Assembly (NCBI RefSeq): GCF_000004075.3
Contig: NC_026661.2
Location: 1,984,001-2,048,000 of the forward strand
Source of the DNA: Cucumis sativus
Lineage: Eukaryota > Streptophyta > Magnoliopsida > Cucurbitales > Cucurbitaceae
Direction: 5' to 3'
Length of the DNA: 64,000 nucleotides
The translations under genes were made by a program, and so were the position numbers. Of the stretch, positions 48,701 to 59,472 are shown piece after piece. Positions within the stretch are counted from its first letter, which is position 1. The number at the start of each line of letters is the position of its first letter. Under the pieces are notes generated by a model. The model was not told where the DNA came from. It worked only from the letters and a program-made list of their open reading frames with translations, and ran no database searches.

Positions 48701-51149
48701 AAGAAGGAGAAAAATAGAGTGTGAAACTAAATTTGGTTGCTTTGGCCTCTCATATTCTAATTTTAAGTTTCCTTACTTTATTTCATTTTCATTTCTTTTG
48801 TATCATAAATGTTCGTTCAACAAAAAAGCTAAAATAATATGATAGAAACCACAAACCAACTCTAAATTTTTTTTATAGTTTTTGTCATATTTGTAAATAA
48901 TATTTTTTCTTTTTATATTTAAAAAATGCCCATATTTAAATGTAAATCAAACTAGTTTTTTTCCAAACATATTAGTTTCCAGAACTCCAAAAATTTATGA
49001 GAACTAAAAATTAGCCATTTATGATGATCTAGTTTTTTTCAATTAAATTAACTCGAGTTTTCTTCTTTTAGGGATTAGACATTAATATTTAATAACTCCA
49101 TCCTAGTTAGAATTTATGATGATCTAAGATGTACTTTCTTTTCTTTCTTTTTTTTTTGTTTGAAGTGATCTTTTTATGAATGGACATGTGATTTGTCGTT
49201 TTAGTACAATAAAAGACGGTAGGGTTTGAACCATAAGCCTCTTAATCGTTAAAAACTTATATGTTATTTGAGTTATACTTGTTTTGGTAAATGTGCAATA
49301 TGTTGGTTAAATCTTAACAAAAAATCTTTTTTTGAAAAAAAATTAATCATTTCCAATTAAGAGATTAGATGTTTGAATCTTCGACTTCGCATATTATATT
49401 GTTTGAATCAAAGAAAAACAAGTATTGATTTCAAATTTTAAACTATTAAGACCATCTTTATCGATTTGTAATCAAAGTTGGTGTAATTATAATGAGAGAT
49501 TTAATTAATGGATCAATCATAATATGCTTCAATAAGAAAAAAAAGGTCACAATAATCATTCAGCTAAGCTAATGAAATTCATAATCATACATTAATATCA
49601 TACATTATAACACTTATAATATAAACATGATTAACCTAGGGTGACATCCGTAAAACATTTAAATAGCAATTAAACTTGTAAAATTGGTCCATAGGAAAAA
49701 ATAAAGCAAAAAAATTTAATAATGAAGTTTTACAAATATCCTAAAATTGCTTACAAAATTCAAAAACAAGTCTCAAAACCTTCAAAAAAGAAAAAAAAAC
49801 TTCGAACCGAGCCCAACCGAAGCCAATTTTCGTGAACCGACGTAGAGCGCATCTGAACTGCCAGTCGAGCCGTGTACGAGCTGTCAATTTCTCCTCGATG
49901 CTTGCTGACCTCACGCTACCGTCCTCGTGATGTCAGCCTTCTTCAACCTCCAGAGGCTGCACGAAGGTTTTTCCACCTCGATTTATGTGTTGTGCTGAAA
50001 AATGAATAAATGAAGGCCTTTCGATGGTCTATTTTACGATCTATTAGACTTAAATATGAATTAGTAAATACGTTTTCTAACTAAAATAACTATAATCTTT
50101 TAGAACCTCTAATACAATATTTAATATTTTAATTCTTTTTTAAAGAAAATAAAAAGTTACATTGTAATTTATTATATTTAATTGTTAAGTTAGAAAGTTA
50201 GCTAATCATGAAAATGGTTAATGTAGTGGTGCTTTTTCACTGAATTGAGTGACTTCACACTGAAGGAAGCTAAGGGTCTATCATCGAGTGGAACTACTTG
50301 CTCGGGGGTGCGCACTCTTGCCTTTCCCATAAGTCTATTATCCCTTTTTATTTTTTTGATCGGTGAACAGATGCCTTTTTTTCTCTCATATTGGCTTGGG
50401 TGCCCCACCAGAATCTGTACGGCTCAGTGGGATTCTTCTTTTTTTTTTTCCCTTTCCCTCCGCCTGAATCCCCGGCCTTCGAGCCCTTGATAAAGGGCCT
50501 GTACGTCCACTTCCTCCTCCTCCCCCTGTGCTTTCTCCAAGTCCAATTTTGAGCCTCAGTTCATACGTACCCAGTCAATATTCTTTTGAACCTCTTTAAA
50601 TGTGGCCTCTTTATTTTTTATACCAACCACCAATTTCATGGACACACACACATATATATGAGCAAAGCTTACTTAATGAGGAGTTTGCATCGAGCTCCTG
50701 CTGATCATGTATAGAAATGTGCATTTTTTTTGTGGTGTTACATGACAGACGGCCGTTTGCTTTATTAATTTATTTGTTTGTTTTGTTGAATTCAGGTTTG
50801 AAGTAGTTTCCCCTCTACTTTTCAATTAAGTGATAATATTCCTTTCTTATTTTTCTCAGGCTCTTTGACAAAATGATCCATTCTCTTTTTATATTTTGTA
50901 TTTTTTTTTTCATCTACTCTATAGATAAATAATTAAGAAAATAACAACAATAAGATTAAAAAAGTATATATGTATTTTGTTGCTTATGGTATGTTTGATG
51001 AGTTTATCGTATTTGGAAGAATCAACTACAAACTTAGAAAAAAAAAGTGAGACGAATTTCATCCAAAGTACTTAAAAGTCTCTCTATATATTGTTGGCCA
51101 AGAAAACTAATATATAATTTAACACAAATCTTTTTTCTTTTATGATGTT

Positions 51150-51151
<2 letters not shown>
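45766..51151. other. Gene-poor intergenic region
   Basis: No coding region that I can support. Short GC-richer islands lie at about 46200-46470, 47480-47680 (ACGT-rich), 49800-49980 and 50225-50560, within AT-rich sequence. They look like pieces of different repeats or insertions. A block at 48048-48105 recurs in intron 1 of the Ca2+-ATPase-like gene. Open frames here are short and compositionally biased. Confidence 0.5.
50225..50560. other. GC-richer island, possible organellar or repeat-derived DNA
   Basis: Base composition differs sharply from its flanks (for example GGGTGCGCACTC and CCGGCCTTCGAGCC). An 81-codon frame occurs at 50245-50490 but matches nothing I recognise. The texture reminds me of plant mitochondrial intergenic DNA; this is a weak impression and needs a search. 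Confidence 0.25.

Positions 51152-51191
<40 letters not shown>
51152..51191. repeat. (GA)n microsatellite
   Basis: About 20 uninterrupted GA dinucleotides, 40 bp before a TATA-like box and about 300 bp before the Ca2+-ATPase-like start codon. GA tracts in plant promoters can bind BPC factors; that role is inference here. Confidence 0.95.
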
Positions 51192-51193
<2 letters not shown>

Positions 51194-51227
51194 AGATGTT
51201 GAAAAGGGAAAAAAAGAAAAAGAAGGC

Positions 51228-51238
51228 TTTATATAAAC
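51228..51238 (+). promoter_or_regulatory. TATA-like box of the Ca2+-ATPase-like gene
   Basis: TTTATATAAAC lies 250 bases before the chosen ATG at 51486 and just downstream of the GA tract. Position and sequence fit a core promoter, which would support active transcription. No start-site data are available. Confidence 0.35.
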
Positions 51239-51485
51239 AGTTGTGTTCATAAGATGTTGGTTTATGTTAAGAAGAAAAAGGAAGTAATAGGATGTTATTG
51301 CTTTTGTCCCAATTTTGGCATTGTGGGGCAGTGTATGTGTAGTCAGTTTAGATTATTCTTTGATAAAGTATCATTTATAAAGCATTCTGGTGTAAATTAT
51401 GTGGGGAAGTGTATGAAGGCTTTATATATAAGTGAATGTTAATTTCGGTGGTGAAACTAAAATTGTTGAACAAAATCAAAAAGCA

Positions 51486-54400
51486 ATGTTTGAAGGAGGA
51501 ACTGATGATAATGGGGGTGGTGCTCAGCCGCTTCTGCTTGCTTCCCTCTCCGCCCCTACTACTACTACTTCAAACAAACCCGCTGGTTTCAAGTTGATCC
51601 AGCAAATAGTTTTAAGCATTCGTTTCCTTCTGATCTGCCTCAACAGAACCAGATCGCCGCTGCCATTACTTCATACGCCCATTGACGATATAATCCCCTT
51701 GGAAGAAGAAAGGGCGGTGATTGACGATATAATCCCGTCGGAAGAAGAAAAGGAGGTCATTGATATTGCCCGTTTGGAAAAAGAAAGGGAAATGAAGAAG
51801 GATCGTCTTAAGGAGATTGTGAAAGAGAAGAATTTAGCAGCACTAGAGACGGACTTCTGCGGTGTAGGGGAGGCTGTTTCATTTCTTCATTCCCAATGGG
51901 ACACACAGGTAAAAAACCTTTTTATTTTTATGTATATTGAGTTTATTCCATTATTCATGGCCTTCTTAGTGTATCAATTATTTCATAATTTTCTATATAT
52001 ATAATATTTTTAAATTTCGGTCAAGTTTGGTTCACATCGATATAAATCCAGTTAGGTTGGTTCGGTTTTCTGAAACCTCTTCCTTAAACCGACCGCCGAC
52101 TGTTTTTCATAAAAACCGACTATTAGGTATCGGTTCATTAAATTTCAGTCGTTTGGATCGGTTTTTTGGTGTTGATGCTCACCCTTAATGATCATTGATT
52201 GACTCTAGGTTTTAAGATTGAAAAAAATCTCAACCACTAATTTGTTGGTTTTGATCGATGTCGTTGGTTTTAGAAAGATATATGAAATTGATCAACTTAT
52301 GGTCGTTAGTTGTTTTGGTTGGTTTGATTAGTTTTTCATAGATGATGATTCTCCCTATTATTCCTTCTTTGAAAGAGAGAAGAAACAACTCCACTTCACA
52401 TGAGTGTTGAGTTGATTCTCTCTATTTTTCATAGATGATTCTCCCTATTCGCTAACGTTCATGTTTTTTGTTTTCGATTCTTGTTTTCATATTTTAAGAG
52501 ACGAATGTGTTTTGTAATGTTTGATTTTTCTTGTTCTAAAAAATTTCTCATTTTATAATAAATTAATGGAAAAAAAATAGTTTCTTCTATTCTCATTTTT
52601 CAATTATTTCTATTGGTTTCATTTTTTTTCTTAATTATTTTTTTGAAATTCTTTTCCATTTTCTTTCTTTTTTTTCAATTCTTTTTCTATTTAATTTTCG
52701 TTTTTCCGTTTCCTCTCGTTATTTCCCTTTTCTTCCTCTTATTTCTATCTCCTTCCCCAAATAACCACCATGGTTTCCCTTTTCTTCCTCTTATCTTCAA
52801 GGAAAAGGAAATCCCCAACTAACCTCTTAAATTCCACTTTTTTTTTTTTTTTTTTTTTTTATGTACTGTTTTTCTTTTTCCAATTTGATCTTTTCTCTTA
52901 CAAACTAAATTCAACTTTTTTTTCTCTTTATTTTCCATATGATTTTTTTTTTATCTTTATTCATTCTTAAAAACTAAATTGTAATTTTTTATAATAAAAA
53001 AATTCCACATAATTTTTTTATCTTTATGAATTTTATTTTTGTTCTTAAAAACAAAATTCTACTTTTTTTAAAAAAAAATTATATAATTCTTTTTTATTCA
53101 ATTTGAATTTTATTTTTCGTTTTTAAAAATTAAAATTTTAACTTTTAATTTAATACTAATCTGTTTTTTTCCCAGGGAAAAAAACTATTTTTTAATGAAA
53201 ATCAATTTTATTTTTCTCAAGAAGGTGCTTTTGTCTCTTATGAATTTTCACCACGTTTTATTTTTCTTTAAAATACAATTAATTTCCTAATTTCTTACCC
53301 ATGGATAAAAATTATTAACTAAAAATAATTAAGTATATAATGATATATGAATTTGTGAGAAAATTGGGAAGTATTAAGTATATAATAATTAAGAAATCAT
53401 TAAACAATGATAGTAGAAAAATTAAAAAGAAAATTGACAAATACCTTATTTTGAGGATTTTTGATATTAAATTTGGAGAGATTTGATTAATAAGAATGTA
53501 AAAAGAAAAAAGTAAAATGCATGAGAGAAAATAAATTAAGTGTAAAATGAAGAAAACAAAAAGAAACAAAAGAGGTGAGGTGGAGTGCCTCTGTTAAAGC
53601 CACGCACTCCAATAATAAAAACTACCTTATTTATGTAAATAGTTTAAAATTCACTCTTTTTTACCAATTTATTTTAAAAAAACACATAACTATCCAAATC
53701 AATCTTTCAAACTATTCAAATATCAAATATCATTTTCAACCTATCAAACTTCTGTATTTTCATAAAAAAGTAAAAAACAGTCTACTTCAGCAATTGCTGC
53801 TGTATGTTCGGTTCAGTATTTGACTTTAGTTTGTCATTATTGTAGATTGATGCAATTGGGGATTTAGCGCAAACAGGATTCTGGGACTCATTGCTCCTGT
53901 TTCTAAAAGCCTTTTGGTCATCTTTGTACAACTCCTTCAACAGCTCTACAATCTTGCTCTTGGTATTTGCTGCTGGATTTTCTTTGGCCATCGGATCCAT
54001 TGAACAAGGACTTAAACATGGCTGGCACGATTGTGTTGGTATACTCCTAGCTGTTTTTCTTCTTCTATTTTTCTCTTCGGTTTTAGGCTTTTGCAAGAAA
54101 AAGGCGGAGGAGAAGAAGCGTTTGAAGATCAAGAATAACTTTAAAGTGACTGTGAAAAGACATGAAGAACTTCAGGAGATATCTGTATTTGATGTTAAGG
54201 AGGGAGAGATTATCCATTTGAAGAAGGGTGATCGTGTTCTTGCAGATGGGTTGCTAATAAAAGGTAACAACCTGATTCTGGATGAAGCAATCAACTCCCA
54301 CATTGACCCTCGTCGAAATCCATTTCTGTTATCTGGTTCTGTGGTTGAATATGGCGAAGGAGAGATGCTTGCAGTATCTATCGATCGCGACACTGCTTTT

Positions 54401-56494
54401 TGGAAAGGTCTGCTTGATGTGATTGTTTATCCTTCACAAGAAACACTGTTCCAATCTCGAATCAACAAACCATATGAATTTTTTGAAAAATTCTCTCTTG
54501 GATTGTATTTGATGGTGCTGCTTGTTGTTCTAACTCGTCTTCTTTGTGAAAAGCACGAGCATGGTAATTACTACAATGATAAGCCGGAAACTAAGGGGAA
54601 ATTGACGGTGGCCTTTATAGGAAATGCCTTCCAAAGAATGTCCTTTGTGTTTGGGAAGTACAGAGTTTCCTCCGTGGCAACTGTTGTCTTTACCATGGTA
54701 GTAGGAATACAGCATGGGATGCCTCTTGCAATCACTTTTTCCCTCTCTTTCTGGAGAGAAAAGATGAGAAGATCTCACAAAGTAAACTGTCAGAATCTGT
54801 CAGCTTGCGGAACTTTGGGACTTGTTTCCGTAATCTGTATTGACGTCGCTGCTGAGTTGTCATTTTGTGATGTTGAGGTTGATGAGTTTTACGTTGGAGA
54901 AGAAAAGATCAACCCTGGTATGGAATTTCATCTTGATGTTCATCAAGGCTTTGAGGCAGCATCCAGAGTTTTACGCATTGATCCCAAGACTACTTTTCTT
55001 TCAGAATATTTGCTCGATTTCTGGAAAAATTCAGGATTGAAAATCAATAATGAACCTGATCTTGATCAGATGTTTGACATTATTGATCATAAATTCTTGA
55101 GCTCAGAAGAGAGCATGGGAGTATTGGTGAACAAAACTAGAGGAGGAGATACTGTATCAAATCTTATTCACGAGCACTTTTATGGTGATGCATCAACTAT
55201 TCTGAATATGTGCTCAAATTACTATGACATAGGAGGCAGAGTTCATGACATAGAAAACAGAAATGATGTGTTGCAAACGAAGATTAAAGAAATGGAAGAA
55301 AAGGGTTTAAGACCCATTGCGTTTGCTTGTAAACAGAAAAACGATCAAACAGGGTTTGAAGGAGAGTTAAAGCTGCTTGGATATATGGGTCTTAAGATCT
55401 CACATGAAAAAATACAGCATGCCTTGAAAGATCTTCAAAATATTGGTATAAGAATCATATTAACATCAAAGGATAACGTTTCTGTGATCATAAAAATGGC
55501 TGGTGATCTTGGAACTCGGTGTGATCCCAACAACAGGCAGACTGAAGGTGATCAAAGATTGAGGGAAATATTAATGAAGAACAATGAAAGGGAGAAAAAT
55601 GAGCTAATGAAGTCAATTACTTTTATGGGGAAAGCAACCTCTGACGACAAGCTTGTGTTAGTAAAAGAACTAAAAGCTAAGGGAGAAACTGTTGCTTTTA
55701 TAGGAGGTTTGACATCAGGAGATGTTCCAACTTTGATAGAAGCTGATATTGGGATTATACAAGAAAACAGAAGTACTAAAGAATGTAAACTGGTTTCTGA
55801 TCTGAGGTATGAAGATGTTACATCCTTAAACCATACACTAAAATATGGCAGAAGCAATTACCTCAACATTAAAAAATTCTATCAACTTCAACTCACTGCT
55901 TTAATCTCTGGGCTTCTAATAACTTTGATCTGCACCATGGTGTCTGGAAAATCTCCCATAACCTCATTTCACCTCACATGGGTGACTTTGATTACTTGTC
56001 TTCTTGGTGGCCTGATGATGGTAATGGAATTAAATGATGAGGAAGTCCAAAACGTTGTCGGAGGCAGCGATAGGAACCAAGCTCTGATAACTCGAGACAT
56101 TGTGAAGAAGATTGTGATCCATGTTCTGTGTCAAGCTTCTGTTTTCTTGATTATAGAGTATTTGGGGCACAAGATTGTACCCCAGATGAAGGAAGATGTG
56201 AGAGATACCATGATTTTCAATACTTACATTCTCTGCCAAATAGCAAATCTTCTTGGTGCTATCAGTGTGGGATTGGTAACAAATAGAGCAGCTGTTTTTC
56301 AAGTTGCGGTTCAAATTCTGTGGGTTTTGATTTTTGTGGTTGGAGTATTGGCTGTGCAGGTGGTGGTTATTGAGCTTCATGGAACCATTGTAAATGGTGT
56401 GAAACTAAGTGCTTTGCAGTGGATTATTTGTTTCCTTTTTGCATTGGCACTTGGATGGGCTTCTTACATATTCTTGCACTTTGCTATCCATTGA
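51486..56494 (+). CDS. P2B Ca2+-ATPase (ACA)-like pseudoenzyme lacking catalytic motifs
   Basis: Two exons, 51486..51908 and 53846..56494 (phase 0, GT-AG), encode 1,023 residues, the normal ACA length. The N-terminal piece (141 residues) keeps the ACA-like LKEIVKEKNLAAL segment. Exon 2 gives about ten membrane segments in the ACA order, with recognisable frames of the family: NPFLLSG, LQLTALISGLL, EADIGI, IFNTYILCQ. But the catalytic features are gone: SGES is NSHI (about 291); PEGLP in M4 is QHGMP (430-434); DKTGTLT is DVAAELS, only D474 kept; KGA in the N domain is YGDA; TGDN is TSKDN; GDGTNDAP is GGLTSGDVP (from 761); and M6 NLIMD is TLITC (T855, C859). Calcium pumping by the known mechanism is therefore not expected. 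The intact 883-codon exon argues for constraint. Role unknown. Confidence 0.85.
51681..51758 (+). repeat. 39-bp coding duplication in the Ca2+-ATPase-like N terminus
   Basis: Two abutting 39-base units encode IDDIIPLEEERAV and IDDIIPSEEEKEV (residues 66-91), with a partial third unit (IDIARLEKE) after them. It lies where ACA proteins carry their regulatory N terminus. Confidence 0.85.
51909..53845. other. Intron 1 of the Ca2+-ATPase-like gene, repeat-rich
   Basis: A 1,937-bp intron. At about 52015-52190 it has GGTTCGGTTTT/AACCGAC-rich sequence ending in a transposon-tail-like phrase (GATGCTCACCCTTA). It then has long pyrimidine-rich tracts including a 23-base T run (52838-52860), and a block at 53238-53290 shared with 48048-48105. 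Frames in it are low-complexity artefacts. Confidence 0.65.
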
Positions 56495-57795
56495 ACATTA
56501 GGATGGTTTTTTTGTGTTGATATAGTTTTGACCTATTATTTGCATAAGGGTACACAAAATTTATTTTTATAATATATGATTATTATAATTTGTGTTTGAA
56601 GGGTAAGTATTCTAATTTGTGTTTGAAGGGTAAGTATTCTAATTTGTGTTTTGTAATCTGAGTTTGGTGTGCATAGATGGTTTTATTGTTTTCACTCATT
56701 AAGAGGGTGTTTGAAGCTTAAACAAAGTTATTATAATTTAAGATTTTTATAGTTTATGTTTGTCAAGTGCAAAGTATTATAGTTGAAGTTTTGTAGTTTG
56801 TATCTAGAGTAAGTATTATGATATTGATTGTTATAGTCTATGTTTAAGGTGCAAATTATTATAATCTGCGTTATATTATGTTTTTTTTTTTTTTCACTAT
56901 TATTTGTTGGTATACATATTTTAGGTATATAAAATACCATTTTTTTTTAAAACATAATTCATATTATATCTTCCACTAATTTATACATACTAGATTATTA
57001 CTGGTTGGGATATATGTCTTCTAACAACTTTATATTATAACATATTTTATAGAAATTAATAGGTGATTTAATTAAACTTGTTAATTTAATAAATTTAACT
57101 ACAACCTTCATGACTATTGACAAATTACAATCTTCCTATATGACTAAGGACTAATTACACAATTATCTAAACTTTTCTATTCAATAATCTAATGATCTAT
57201 TATTTAACAAAAAGTCAGGTATAACTTAACTTTCAGCCTAATATATATAATAACATTAATATCAATACAAAAAGAGGTATTTAAGAAGTTTCTTATGGTT
57301 ACAAACTTCCCAAACCAATTTTTAAAAAGACTTGCCCAGTTGAAAGAACTATATAATAATTCGAAATTTGTCTTCCTCATTAACTTAAGCAAGAATCGCC
57401 AAAAAAAATAATTAAAATGTTGCTATATATATATATATATATTAATATTTCAATAAAATAAAGTATTGGGCTTTGAAGGCTTCGTTAGTTTAGTCGGCCC
57501 ATTAAAAGTAGAAGATTTAGTACAAATAGAAACATGTGGCTATGTGAATTGTGAATGATCCCACCAATATCTTGGATGCCACGTGGCTTGGCAATACGCC
57601 ATTAATAATCTGCATGAAAATCTGGGTTTGAGCAGAAGAACCAATAGGATGTTGCTGACTTGTAACAATCCTAATCCACTATATCTTTCCATCCCCAATA
57701 TAACCTCCATTTTCACTACCTTCATCCTCGTCTAAAACCAACCTTCACCCCTCCTTTGGCATTGCATCAAACTTCTTACAAAGCTTCATACACTC
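56495..57795. other. Intergenic and LHCB2 promoter
   Basis: At about 56590-56645 a 27-bp unit (AATTTGTGTTTGAAGGGTAAG...) occurs twice in tandem. A (TA)n tract lies at 57424-57441. The last 250 bases form the LHCB2 promoter and leader. No gene is supported. Confidence 0.6.
57580..57585 (+). promoter_or_regulatory. G-box (CACGTG) in the LHCB2 promoter
   Basis: CACGTG within GCCACGTGGC, 211 bases before the LHCB2 ATG, with a CCAAT at 57641-57645. Perfect G-boxes flanked like this are bound by bZIP and bHLH light-signalling factors and are typical of LHC promoters. Function here is inferred. Confidence 0.55.
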
Positions 57796-58995
57796 ATGGC
57801 CACCTCTGCTATTCAACAATCCGCCTTCGCCGGCCAGACTGCCTTGAAGCAATCCAATGAGCTTGTCCGAAAGGTCGGTGCTCTCGGTGGCGCCCGCTTC
57901 ACCATGAGGCGGACAGTTAAGAGTGCTCCACAGAGCATTTGGTAAACTCCCTTGTCCTTTAGAAGTTAATTGTGACTGTTTACGTAGGTTTTTTAGGATT
58001 AAAGGAAGTTTAGAACTGTTAAAAAATTAGTGCTTTAATGGGTTTTTTCTGCATTTCCATGCTCTATGGTACTTTCCTGCAATGATAGGTTGAATAAAAG
58101 ATCAGTTCATTCAGTACAGTCCATAGAAAGACGTTTAAACATTTATTGAATTGAATTGAATTGTGAGCACAGTTAAGTAGGAAATTCACCTAATTGGGGA
58201 GTAAATTTTAATATATTAGTCATTCTAATTACATAAATTTTAAGAGGGGGAAGAACAAAGAAGAAAAAATTTTAAGTTTGCACTAAAAAAAAAAAAAATC
58301 AAGTTCCATTTAAAACTCAACGCCTGTTTTCTTGACATATCAGGTATGGACCTGATCGCCCAAAGTACTTGGGACCATTCTCTGAACAAACACCATCTTA
58401 CCTGACTGGAGAGTTCCCTGGTGACTATGGATGGGACACAGCCGGTCTGTCAGCAGATCCCGAGACTTTTGCAAAGAACCGTGAGCTTGAGGTGATCCAC
58501 TCCCGATGGGCCATGCTTGGTGCGTTAGGTTGTGTCTTCCCTGAACTCCTTGCAAAGAATGGCGTCAAGTTCGGTGAATCAGTTTGGTTCAAGGCTGGTT
58601 CTCAGATCTTCTCTGAGGGTGGTCTAGACTACCTTGGCAACCCAAACCTTATCCATGCTCAGAGTATCCTTGCAATCTGGGCTTGCCAGGTTGTGCTCAT
58701 GGGATTTGTTGAAGGTTACCGTGTTGGTGGCGGTCCCCTTGGTGAAGGACTAGACCCAATTTACCCAGGAGGTGCCTTCGACCCACTCGGATTGGCAGAT
58801 GACCCAGATGCATTTGCTGAGTTGAAGGTCAAGGAACTTAAGAACGGAAGGCTGGCAATGTTCTCCATGTTCGGATTCTTTGTCCAGGCTATCGTCACCG
58901 GCAAGGGTCCTATTGAGAATCTCTTTGACCATGTCGCAGATCCTGTTGCCAACAATGCATGGGCTTATGCCACCAACTTTGTCCCCGGAAAATGA
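57796..58995 (+). CDS. LHCB2: Chlorophyll a/b-binding protein of LHCII type 2
   Basis: Major photosystem II antenna protein, imported into chloroplasts and inserted in thylakoids. Exons 57796..57941 and 58344..58995 encode 265 residues, exactly the usual LHCB2 length, and the single intron interrupts the Trp codon of SIWYG, the type II position. A transit peptide ([14 protein letters not shown]) leads to mature [10 protein letters not shown], whose Thr is the state-transition kinase site in LHCB2. The trimerisation motif WYGPDR follows. Helix motifs with chlorophyll ligands are [16 protein letters not shown], the central [19 protein letters not shown], and [21 protein letters not shown]. The end [14 protein letters not shown] is typical. 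Confidence 0.97.
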
Positions 58996-59472
58996 AGAAA
59001 CCTGTAGGAAACAACTATCTGTTTTACACACTTAAGCATCTCCTCCTGAAAATCACATGTTGATGTAATTTCTCAAGTAGAGACTCCCTGCAATTAAATC
59101 TGTATCAGTAAAGTTCAAAATTTTCTATGCTTTGTGTTATTTTCACGTATAGAATGTCAGCAGCATCTCGGCAGATGGCACACACTATTCATAGGTTTTA
59201 AAAAATATACTAATTGATTGATCCATAGGAAAGATAAGAGGTTGACGAAGGGATTGAATGCTACAAAGAACGCTTTTCCTTTGTTTTGTTTGAGACATAA
59301 AGAAACTAAAATCATGAAACTTTACAACCGAACTTATAACCTCGAAAGACCTAAGATATACCAACTTGCAACGGAAAATTACCTGAATTCATGAAGACAA
59401 GTATTAGATGAACACGATGCTAGTTGCTCAAGTAGGAAGGAAAGATTTACCACCCACTTAGATGAGAAGAAG
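58996..59472. other. Convergent 3' flanks of LHCB2 and the minus-strand PPR gene
   Basis: The two genes point toward each other here. The space holds their 3' UTRs. No further gene is seen. Confidence 0.6.

Noticed and set aside
52613..53570. Several Phe/Leu/Ile-rich frames in the ATPase-like intron
   Set aside because: They are translations of T-rich and AT-rich low-complexity sequence within an intron.
53846..53993. Separate ATPase-like gene starting within the second exon near 53891
   Set aside because: The codon at 53891 is TTG. Exon 1 and exon 2 join in phase 0 with consensus splice sites and together give the normal ACA length, so they form one gene.
51486..56494. Annotating this as a functional calcium pump
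   Set aside because: Overall similarity suggests it, but DKTGT, TGES, PEGL, KGA, GDGxND and the M6 Asn/Asp are all absent.
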